Position numbers and translations under genes: made by a program. DNA of 64,000 bases from Triplophysa rosa (taxonomy: Eukaryota; Chordata; Actinopteri; Cypriniformes; Nemacheilidae), in contig NC_079898.1 of assembly GCF_024868665.1 (NCBI RefSeq), positions 10,849,458-10,913,457 on the forward strand, read 5' to 3'. The notes beneath the pieces are model-generated. The model was given only the letters and a program-made list of their open reading frames with translations, did no database searches and was not told the origin of the DNA. Shown here piece by piece: positions 34,358-46,300 of this stretch (the first letter of the stretch is position 1; every line of letters begins with the position of its first letter).

Positions 34358-37300
34358 ATGTCCTTGATGAAGAGCGACGAGGAGCAGCTATGGATGCCGA
34401 CACACGTGCAGGTAACCGTGTTACGGGCCCGAGGGCTGCGCGCGAAGGGCAAACACGGTACCAGCGATGTGTACACCATCATCCAGCTGGGCAAAGAGAA
34501 ATACTCCACGTGCGTGATGGAGAAGACTACGGATCCGGAATGGGGTGAGGAATGCTCGTTCGAGCTGCAGCCGGGGATACTGGAGGAGGGAGGGCGAGAC
34601 GCATACCCACCCGGTAGTGCAGACTTGACCCTCACCGTTATGCACCGAGCGCTTATAGGACTGGATGTGTTCCTGGGCCAGGCTGTAATACCGCTGGATA
34701 AAGCCTTCCAGGAACAGATATGCAAGAAAAGCCAGTATGTTTGTCTTTTTGTTTCACTACTGTTTGTGTTTGAATACCATGCCTTCAGCGGTTGTTTATT
34801 GCATGATGCACAAGTCAGTTAGGGAGTAATATTTTAGCAAACTAAAAGGAATGAGGATTTATATGTGCAATTGGTGTCTTCCTCAGAGTGCTGCAATGTG
34901 TTCCTCTGCAGTCACGCCCTCTTAAAGTGGGCCTGGTCTGAAGGAAGAGTGGGATTTTCGTCAGACACTGTTTAGACAGTCTGTGATTTTGTCTGGTTCA
35001 GGTGAAATTTAGTTAGGATGACAGCTCAATGCACAAGCTGAAGCGTGCCCTGGGTCATGTTCGGTCTGTCTGGTGGATTTGTGTTTCTTGACCTGTAATG
35101 TCCCTTCCTACACTCCATAACAAACCAGTATATTACAAACAAGGTTTATTTTACGTCTTAAAGGGCTAGTTCACAGAAGTGTAAAGAGTACCTGAAAACC
35201 ATACTTAAGTAAAAGTACAGATACCTTGCAGCGAAAATTACTCCATTACAAGTCACCAATTCCAAAAAGACTTCAGTAAAAGTCTTCGACCCGGTTTCAC
35301 AGACAAGGCTTAAGGCTAGTCCCAGACTAAAAGGAATTTTGAGCTGTCTTAACTGAAAATATCTTGCTCTGACATATCTTAAAATATGTCAGTGCCATTG
35401 TTTTGTCTCAACATGCACATCGGTAATGTTGTTTCTAAGGCATTTTAATAAAAGCGACTCAAATAGCCTAAATTAACTAAGGCATAGTCCAGATTTAGGC
35501 TAAGCCTTGTCTGTGAAACCGGGCCATAGAGTATCTGATTTTAACAGTACTCGAGTATTTTACTCGTACTTAATGTAGGCCCAAAGAAGCACTAGTCCTC
35601 AACATTTAAGAGACATGGCAGTGAAAAGCAAGAAACAGTTGATTCGTGAGGAGAGCAATCACATTTATTTTCTTAAATCATAATAAGACTGAACAAATCA
35701 TGGTCGACACCATAACCTACCTCTATTACAAACACCCAAGTCTCATTTCCCTTACAAAAATTAACCATGTTTTTTTTTGTGATACCAGTGTAGTAACCAT
35801 GTTTTTTTGGTGCATTGATTACTTAATATTTTGTAATAACCATTGTTTTACTAAAGTAACCATGGTTTTTTGTTTTAACTGTAGTAAAACCATGGTAAAT
35901 TTTCTTATTAAGCTCAAGTGCTCATAAGTAAACCAAACTCCTTCAAAAAGGTATCTTCAATATAACGGATAAATAAAATAATGTTAAGTAAAATGAAAAA
36001 GTCAAAGCCTTTTTGCACTGGACATGCTGGTTTTGGCCTCATCGCCAGCTGCAGTCATGTCCCCGTTTCACATATAAACCACCAGCGATTGACAACTACC
36101 TGATACTGCACTCGTATTCACATAAAGAAGCCATGTTGAAAAGTTTTAGTAAGTAAGGGCAAAATCCACAAGATTATAGTACCTTCAATGCCCTATAAAT
36201 GGCCATTTTAATTCTTCTGTAGCAAAAATAAACTGCTGCTAAAAAAGTTAGGTGCCATGCAAAATGTAATGTGTAATTGCATTAGTCATTACAAATGTAG
36301 TGGAGTAAAGAGTACATATACTTGTTCAAAAATGTAGTCAAGTAGAGAGTAAATGTTGCTAATATCTTTAATACTCAGTACAACTACAAAGTAGCCAAAA
36401 ATATACTTAAGTAAAGTAACTAAATACATTTAATCAAATACTTTACACCACTGCTAGTTCACCCAAAATCTTTTTACGTCTTAAAGGGTTAGTTCAACAA
36501 AAAATCTGTAAAACCTTAATATGACTGTTTCTTCTGTGAAACAGAAAGAAGAGATTTTGAGAAATGTCTTTGTGGTTTTGTCCATATAACGAAAGGCAAT
36601 GGGAGCCAAAGTTTGTTGTGTAGGAGCAAGGTTTGAAATGAAATGATAGTGAGTAAATTATGCAATGTTTTTATTTTTTGGGTGAACTATTCTTTTACCA
36701 AAGTCGCCTAAATGTAATTTGAAAATGGTAGAATACTTAAAGGAGTAGTTCACCCAAACATGTAAATGTAAAATCTTTTTCTCACTGTCATGTCAAAAGA
36801 AGATATTTTGAAGAACGTTAGTGGGCAGACACCTTCGGCCCCCATTGACGTCCATTGCATGGACACAAAACCACTGAGACATTTCTCAGAATATCTTCTT
36901 TTGTGTTCCACATAATAAAGAGTCATATACAGGTTTTAAATGACATGAGGGCAAATAATGATTATTTTTGAGTGAACTTTCCCTGTGAAAATATGGTGAC
37001 TGCTGTGTTTTTATACAAATGGGCATTTAGGCCTTAAAATACTTATCAAGCAGTAAGGTAAATATGGGTAAAGTACAGCACACTATTTAATTTATGAGTG
37101 GCAAAACATGCTTTACTCTAAATCCCACTAATTATAACTCTGTGAAAAATACTAAAGCAAGTGTATCTTCTAGTTAAAGGAGAGGTTTCTTTCTACTTTT
37201 ACACAAAAGTAATATAAATCTTAGGGGTCCACAGAATGTGTCTGTGAAGTTTCACCTCAAAATACACCGCAGATCTTTTATTATACCATGCCCTAATTGC

Positions 37301-40300
37301 CCAGTTTTGCATGTGAGGAGAAACGCGCTGTTTTGGTGTGTCTCTCTTTAAGTGCAAATGAGCTGCTGGTCTCCACCCTCTTTTCAACAGATAACGCAGC
37401 CAGGGGCAGGCTGTGAGCCTGTGCTCCCATCGACAAAAGAAGGGTCACATAAAGCGAATGAGAAACGCTGTTTCCGTCTTTAAACACCAAACACATTGTT
37501 TTCTATAAGCGAACATACTCCTAACAAAGGCGTCATGTTTTCTACATGCGAAATTACACACGACAAACAGGTCGTGTTTACAGACCATACATACACACTG
37601 CTTTCTATAAGTGAAAGTACCCATGACAGACCCATCGCGTGTTTACAGACCATACACACTGCTTTCTATAAGTGAAGATACTCAAGACAAACGCATCGCG
37701 TTTTCTCTAAGTGAAAGTAACGTTACACAGGACAATCCCGTTGCGTGTTTACAAGCCATACACATTGCTTTTTGCGTGAATGGACAAACGTTTCACAATG
37801 ACGTTTTACCTACTTTTAAGTTGCCACAGGTCCCTGAGGTCTTACTTAAAAAAAAACGGTACTTACAATGTCTTTATTTGTAGCTTTGCCTAGTTCAGTC
37901 TGGTGGATTTCCATTGAAAACAAAATAAATCCATTGCTCTCCTGTGAGGCTGGGAACAGTGTTCTGTGCTGCTCTGTGCAGCCAACAACAGAACACTTAG
38001 AATGCTTTGCTTACTTTTGCCATGGTGTCGGAACTAATTCACATATGTCGCTTGCGAAAACAAAAATGGCGGCAGCGCCATGGGTGGACACATTCAGAAA
38101 TGGGGGCGGTAATATTATAATAAGAACAACTACCTACGTCAGAAAGCGAGCGAAATCTGAACGGCTCGTTTTCTCACAGGCTTGCAGAGATAGGCTCACG
38201 TAAACAAAGTTACTGGATTGTCATTTTTCACGTTTTCTGAGTTGGTAGATGCACCAGACACCCGATTATAGCACTTAAACATTGAAAAAGTCAGATTTTC
38301 ATGAAATGTCCACTTTAACAGGACATATTCACACTTCACTTACTGATTTTGATTGATACTCCACAGCACATTAATTAAAAAACATTTAATCCTGTATCAA
38401 AAGAGTAGATTTGTCATTCACTTTAGCATTCAAATGAATAAAAAATGGCAGGTTAAGAGTCTTAAGAAGATTCATATAAAATGTTTCTGTTAAAGTGATA
38501 GTTCACCCAAAAATAAAAATTCTGTCATCATTTACTCACCACCATACAGGTTTGAAATGACAAGAGGGTGAATAAATGACAGAATTAAAATTTTTGGGTG
38601 AACTATCACTTTAATATCTTCATCTGAGTCAGAGTATTTGCATGAGTTATTATGCATGGGTGAGGCTCTAACACCATATGTGATCAACAGCTCTTAGAAT
38701 TATTTACAGTGTACGCCCCACTTCCTGCACTAAACCAGTACATAGGTTTGTTACTTGTATTATTTGGCATGATAAACAGTTTTTGGCCAAGCTCTTTTTA
38801 CAGAAATTAAAACAGATTTCCGTAACCATATGTGCTTGCTAATATCGCTTGATAACAAAATTGTTTGTGCACAATCTTTGCCAACTTTTGTTTCGGGCAA
38901 ACTCTGATTTAAACAGTTAATAAAGTTCTCGGCACTCCTCGTTAGGCTTTTGTGTTTTGCTGAGTATGGTGCTCACTTCTGGGTAACTGGTGATTTCCAG
39001 ATTGCGTGTTGGTATGTCCCCTTGTTTGTGTAGGTGGGGTGTGTAGGTTCAGATGATTCAGATGAATACTGTGAGTTGGTGTGTGGGTTGGCAAATTACC
39101 ATGGCATGATATAGCCATCACATGCTCCTATCACTGCACTTGACTGTTGAAACATTTGTTTGATCTAAGCATCAGAAAACCAAAAGCTGTGTTTCCTCCT
39201 GCACTACTGAACATCCAGTTGTGAAAGTTAAAGTTCCACTGGATGCTGAGTAATACAGATGCACATATGACCACACTGAGCAAAGCGCTGCTGCTCACCT
39301 CAGATAAGGAGGTGAAATTAATGTAGTGCAGAGTTTGTGTTATTTATATCAAGACTGGAACCAGTGGGTGTTTTTGGCTCATTGGTTTTGTGTTGTTACC
39401 ATAAAACGGGCTAGAAGGAAAACAAAGCAGTGGGGCTGTGGCTAAAAGGACTTGCTGAATAATTGCTTTTGAAGTTAAAGCTTATCAAAGACACAGTTCA
39501 AATCTGTGCCTCAACCACACAGGGTACTTTACCTGCATACAACATATCAAGCAGCCAATGACGTTTGACTACATATGTAAACAGAATAGTCAGTTGGTCA
39601 AGTTCAAATAAAATACGTACAAATGAAAAAATATGGACTTGAATAATAATTCAATTCTGTCATAATTTACCTCATAATCCATATTTTCATAATCCTGCCA
39701 TATCACCCTCATGATGTTTAAAACTTGTCTATGACTCTTTATTCTGTGATATATAAAAGAAGATATTTTGAGAAATGTCAGTGGTTTTGTGTCCATACAG
39801 TGGAAATCAATAGTGGCTGGTGTTTGGTTACTATGGTTCTTTAAAATATCTTTTGTGTTCTACAGAATAATGAAAGCTTTACAAGTTTGTATTGACGATG
39901 ATGAGAAAATGATGAAAAATATATTAACTCCTTTCAAATGAAGTGATGCGCTTGATTATACAGAATACCATAAAACAAAACATAATTGAGTTTTGAGGTG
40001 ATGATGAGGAATTGGAGGATCATGTGACTTCGCCTTGATATAAAGTGTACATTATCTCTGTGTTTGAAGTGTCAGAGGTCTAGAGATGTTTATGACCTGG
40101 AAGTCGAATGCTTGATTTCTTAGAGTGATTATGACTATGCTGGTTGAGATCACATATTTTGTGTAAATATTTCTGTATGCTTGATTCACTGATAGCTTTG
40201 TTTAATCTGCTTTAGAATCAGAATGTGTGGTTTATTTTGACCCAGCATAACACTCCATTTCATTCCATGTGTGTCTGTGTGCGTGTGCCAACTTGTTTTA

Positions 40301-43300
40301 TATATAGATACTATAGAAAAGTATGCATCACCTTAAACTAATGACAGCAGTTTTATTATTTAAATGTGTTGCCACAATAGCAACATGACAATGCATGTAA
40401 GAGCTATGCCAAATACTGGGTTTATTAGTAAATGTGCTAATTTACTATAACTAATGGGATACATTATGTTTGGGTGGGTCTGTTGCTCGTCTTTTCATCT
40501 GTTAATTGTTTTTTTTAATGTGTTGTCAAAGGGCTGTTTAAATAGTGTCATTTCTAATATAAATATTGCATTGTGTGATTTGATATGTCTAGTTGATTGA
40601 TCCAACAATACAGACAAAACATATCAATTGCTGGAAGGCTTCTGTGAGGCTTAGGGCATAGAAAATATCTTTAGCTCAGTATAGAAGCCATAGAATGCAA
40701 TGGAAAATCCCCACCAATAGAGAAAATGTGTGCGCGTAATTGTGTGATGTCGTGTGGACTAGTAAAGAAATAATGCTGATGGAACAAATCTGACCTCCTT
40801 GTCTCAGCTCTGTCCTTGTCAGCATTAGCGTCTGTGTACATGTGTGTATTTGAAAAAACTGAGTATGTGGTATTTCAACATTGCATTTACATTTCAAGTT
40901 GATGTGTTGGTGTTTGTTGGAGGAAGACAGAAATGTATGTTTGACCACGAGGGGGACACTTGAAGGACCATGAAGCATCAGATCAATAAATGAAGCATTC
41001 ATGAACCGTCAGTAGACTGACCAGAATTCCACAATTGCCTGTTTTGAGCCCTACCTTCTCTTTAAATGAAACTAAGTTGTTAAATGTGTCACAATAACTG
41101 TATAATCTTTATTCAACTCTTAGTTGGTATATGTTCTTTTGCCATTTTATACTAGCAAAATATATGAACGTATAATTGATTTAGTTTTTTACTGATAAAG
41201 GCAAAAAGTATTTTTACTGATATTTCTGATTACACAGAAGGAATGTACAAACAAAAAATGATAATAAAGGCCAGCAATACCTATTAGCATCCATACCGGT
41301 AATGACTTCTAGTTTAGTTGTTAGACCATGCATAAACTGTTTTGTTTTATTCATGTTTTTGAATACATTATGCTCTTATTAACTAGTTTTTCTCTACTCA
41401 TTATTGTTCACAGGTGGTACCGGCTGCATTCTAAAACTGGAAAAAAAGAAAAGGAACGTGGCGAGCTTCAGTTAACCGTGCAGTTCACTCGCCACAATCT
41501 CACGGCCAGTATGTATGACCTGTCCATGAAAGACAAACCTCGATCTGCTTTTGACAAACTCAGAGAACGCATGCGTGTTAAAAAGCGCACAAGCGAAGAA
41601 GATTCCTCTTCTGCCATCGTCGCCGGAGGATACGGATCGGTGGTACGCATGCGGGCGCGGTTGCCGAGTGACGGGGGTGGTGAGGAAGAGTACGAAGATG
41701 ACGAAGGTGGGGAGGCCAGGAGGAGTAAGATGAGAAGTTTCTTCCTGCGTGGGAAGTTGAGAAAGTCCTCAGACACGCGATCTAGTACGTCGCTGGGCTC
41801 CGAGAGCAGCGAGTCGTCTTCTCGGGGTGGCAGCCTCAGCCCGACAGCAGGCATCAGCGTTGTGGTCTCAGATCTGTCCAACTCTCCGAGTAACAGCAGC
41901 AACCTGACCGCAGACAGTCCAGGTGTGCACATGGTTTTGATCGCATTTTGGACAAAATTTGAATGAAACATTACCTCACTTTCTAATTCTTACATAATTC
42001 AAGTGTTAACATATGTTTAACATTCAAATGACAAACACAAAATGCTGTGCTATTTATGTGCTTTTAATTGTTTCAATCTGGTTTTGTTTAAGACCCCACT
42101 TTTGATTGATTGAAAGATAGACAGTCAATTTTGAATTTTTGATTGGCAGCTGAAGGGCCAATTAAATTGTAGGGGTCGCGGAGCATGCCACAGACCACAC
42201 ATCTGGACACGCCGTTGCCCTCTCACACACATTTGTTGTGTGAGAGGGCAACGGCGTGTCCAGATGTGTGGACTACAACTATTGTTGTTTGTTACGTCAT
42301 ACTTTTAAGAAATTGCTTTCTTTTCCAGATCACACAGTGGCTCCCTCACCACAGGTTTCTCCTGTCAGACATGTGTATGCTCATGAGATTGACTTCAGCC
42401 TACCAGTGCACAATTCCGAGAACAACACCCCGATTCTGCTTCCTTCGGTGTGCGTCAATGGGAATCCAGTGGAAACGTCCCCTCTTACTCACCACCCACC
42501 ATCCTTCATACTACAGCAACCTCAACCAGAGTCAACCAAACCACAGGCAACGAAGCTGCCAGATGAACCCCAGACGACTCGATCAACAGAGCCAAAATCC
42601 CAAACCAGTGCAGAGAACAAGCTGTCCAAGTCCGAGTCAAAACCAAGGCCCGAGCCCCTGCTTCCAGCTCTTGGGTTGATTCAGAAGGGCTCTTCTCACT
42701 CCCTCTCCCTGCAAAACCTCTCTCGCCGCAGGGAAGAAAAGCGAAGCGGTGGACCTGTGGATGGACGTCGCTGGTCTTTTGATAAACCCGGCGAGGAGGA
42801 GAAAGCTGCTATTGTAGCAGCACTAGAGTGTGCTGGGAGAGTTACAGATGAGTGTGTGATGGAAACAGTCATACCTGTTGGAGAGACAGAGACTCTGAGT
42901 AAGAAGAGGCGGGGCCTGTTCTCACATGGGAAAGGTGAGTCTGCCGGCAAAGGACCAATCACGGGCAAAGAGGAAGCAGAACATGCTCAACAACTTGTCG
43001 AAGTCAAACACAAAGGATGGTTCGGCTCCAAGGACTCGCACAGTAAACCCAGGTAAAAACAAATCTGTGTATTTGACTGTTTTTATGTTCGAAATAGAGG
43101 CAGAAGTGATTTATTTGTGTGTCTTTCGTGGTTCTTTAAGTGTGAGCAACGTGAGCTTGTACAATAGATTTAGTTTCAGCATCTGCATTGCAGAAAGAGG
43201 CGCTGCCTGGAAACCTGAACTCATGGGTTATGTTATGTCTTCTCTTCCGTTAACTAATACTCCATTTCTTTCACTCTCTTTCTCTCTCTCACTGATGTTC

Positions 43301-46300
43301 TGCCTTAAGCTTAAGATTTGATTTCTCCTTGTTAATCAGCAAGTGTTATTTTTAGGTATGGCAGACAGATGGATCTGAGTGTGTGTGGGAGTGTTTGTCT
43401 TAACCATGAATGGGAGGAGTCTTTTAATTTAGTTCTGTCACTGACCTAAACCAGTATCCCTGGATTCTTGTTTCTGTTGTAGGTGTGTATGCCGTTCATT
43501 GTTTGGTAAATATTTTCTTTTTTCGTGGTGTTGTGTGCGTCACCGAAATCACACTCTTGATTGAGTTTTTTCAGAGCCTTGGTTAGGGTTTTTGAAAAGC
43601 ATCAAGAAGTCAACAGAAATGTGCACACACATTGTCGTAGACAGACAGATTTACACGCATAGACCTCAAAGAGCGTGTAATCTATGCTGATCAAGTTAAC
43701 GATTACCCGTGAAATGGGCCTTAATGGATTAAAGCGCTATTCAAACAGGATTTGTTTTCAAAATGCAGCTTAACTTTATTATTAATACAGGACAGCTGGC
43801 AGTTCATGTGCTGATTTAGACAGGAATGAGATCTCTACTTTGTTAATAGGAGTGTCTTTAACCTGAATAAAAGAATGAGCTGATAAGCTATGGATGCATG
43901 AATATAATAAACTGTATCATTTTAAACATTTTGGAATTTAGGAATTGGTTAAGGTGGGTTGTGCTATTATTTTTGAATTCTTGATAATTGAATAATAATT
44001 ATGTTTTCCTCAATGAATCAATTCAAAAATCAATTAAGGTGCAATCTTGTGTTATAAATGGTTCCTGAAGCTCAATTGACAGAGCATTCCTTTAAGAGCG
44101 CAAAAAGATCATGGGTTCAATTTCCAGGAAACACACACACTAATTAAATGTATAGCTTCAGCTTGAATGCACTGCAAGTCGCTTCAGAGAAACATGTAAA
44201 TACAAATAAATCCACAGCACACTTGTTTCTTTACAGCGGTGCACTTTCACACCTCCCTAAAAGCCCAGAGGCTGTGGCATGATTAGTCAGATATGCTGAA
44301 TGTTCTTTACCAAAATAAACATACAGCCACGGAAACAATAAGAGACCATTTTAAATTTTCATTTCAAATCAGCATTTCTGGATGTATTGTGGAAATTCCA
44401 GTCTAGTCGTTGTTGAATTTCATTCAAATCAAACCTCAGGAGTGACATAAAGTCGTCCAACAGCAATGTGAAATACTGACAGCATGACTAGAGGTTATCA
44501 CAAAAAATCATTTTTAACCTTTCCCAAATACATGTACAAATATTGCTGTTGTATTGCTTAAAAGTGAATATGAACTTATTTTCTTAGCAGTATTTGAGGT
44601 CTGAAAAAAAGCATATTTTCTGAAAAAAGCAAGTTTTCATTTTCTTCATATACAGGTGATGGTCATGTAATTAGAATATCATCAAAAAGTTGATTTATTT
44701 CACTAATTCCATTGAAAAAGTGAAACTTGTATATTATATTCATTCATTACAAACAGACTGATATATTTCACATGTTTATTTCTTTTAATTTGATGATTAT
44801 AACTGACAACTAATGAAAATCCCAAATTCAGTATCTCAGAAAAGTAGACTATTACTTAAGACCAATACAAAGAAAGGATTTTTAGAAATCTTGGCCAACT
44901 GAAAAGTATGAAAATGAAAAGTATGAGCATGTACAGCACTCAATACTTAGTTGGGGCTCCTTTTGCCTGAATTACTGCAGCAATGCGGCGTGGCATGGAG
45001 TAGATCAGTCTGTGGCACTGCTCAGGTGTTATGAGAGCCCAGGTTGCTCTGACAGTGGCCTTCAGCTCTTCTGCATTGTTGGGTCTGGCATATCGCATCT
45101 TCCTCTTCACAATACCCCATAGATTTTCTGTGGGGTTAAGGTCAGGCGAGTTTGCTGGTCCTTAAACCAGGTACTGGCACTGTGTGCAGGTGCCAAGTCC
45201 TGTTGGAAAATTAAATCTGCATCTCCATAAAGTTGGTCAGCAGCAGGAAGCATCAGAAGCGTCTCGCCTGGGCGAAAGACAAAAAGGACTGGACTGCTGC
45301 TGAGTGGTCCAAAGTTATGTTCTCTGATGAAAGTAAATTTTTCCTTTGGAAATCAGGGTCACAGAGTCTGGAAGAATCCACGTTGCTTGAGGTCCAGTGT
45401 AAAGTTTCCACAGTCAGTGATGGTTTGGGGTGCCATGTCATCTGCTGGTGTTGGTCCACTGTGTTTTCTGAGGTCCAAGGTCAACGCAGCCGTATACCAG
45501 GAAGTTTTAGAGCACTTCATGCTTCCTGCTGCTGACCAACTTTATGGAGATGCAGATTTCATTTTCCAACAGGACTTGGCACCTGCACACAGTGCCAAAG
45601 CTACCAGTACCTGGTTTAAGGACCATGGTATCCCTGTTCTTAATTGGCCAGCAAACTCGCCTGACCTTAACCCCATAGAAAATCTATGGGGTATTGTGAA
45701 GAGGAAGATGCGATATGCCAGACCCAACAATGCAGAAGAGCTGAAGGCCACTATCAGAGCAACCTGGGCTCTCATAACACCTGAGCAGTGCCACAGACTG
45801 ATCCACTCCATGCCACGCCGCATTGCTGCAGTAATTCAGGCAAAAGGAGCCCCAACTAAGTATTGAGTGCTGTACATGCTCATACTTTTCATGTTCATAC
45901 TTTTCAGTTGGCCAAAATTAATAAAAATCCTTTCTTTGTATTGGTCTTAAGTAATATTCTAATTTTCTGAGATACCGAATTTGGGATTTTCATTAGTTGT
46001 CAGTTATAATCATCAAATTAAAAGAAATAAACATTTGAAATATATCAGTCTGTGTGTAATGAATGAATATAATATACAAGTTTCACTTTTTGAATGGAAT
46101 TAGTGAAATAAATCAACTTTTTGATGATATTCTAATTATATGACCAGCACCTGTAAATGCAAATAATTTTGTTAGAAATGTTGTTAGTAGTTCACAGAAT
46201 GAAACAAAAATAAAGAATTTACCTAAACACGTACCTATAAATAGTAAATTTTAAAATCAGAAAAACGGTCTCTGAAATGGTCTCTTAATTGTTTCCCCAG

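Larger units (their letters stand above)
34735..41413 (+). other. rab11fip5 intron 1, transposon-rich
   Basis: The intron runs from donor GTATGT to acceptor TTCACAG, 6.7 kb. It contains the nest at 35166-36698, a further MITE at 36737-36987, an element with internal short repeats at 37174-38318, a minimal MITE at 38490-38614, and a decayed MITE near 39640-39890. No other exon was recognised. Confidence 0.6.

Noticed and set aside
37611..38203. Two plus-strand frames of 90 and 111 aa in rab11fip5 intron 1
   Set aside because: They lie inside the repetitive element 37174-38318 and show no protein similarity that I recognise.
42934..42940. Strong donor-like AAAG|GTGAGT inside rab11fip5 exon 3
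   Set aside because: Using it ends the exon in a phase that does not fit the next exons, and the sequence beyond it (HKGWFGSKDS) is conserved coding as in human FIP5. The 43052 donor is the one that fits.
44062..44134. Possible tRNA gene
   Set aside because: The A- and B-box-like words are attached to a SINE tail and the acceptor stem does not pair; it is a tRNA-derived SINE.
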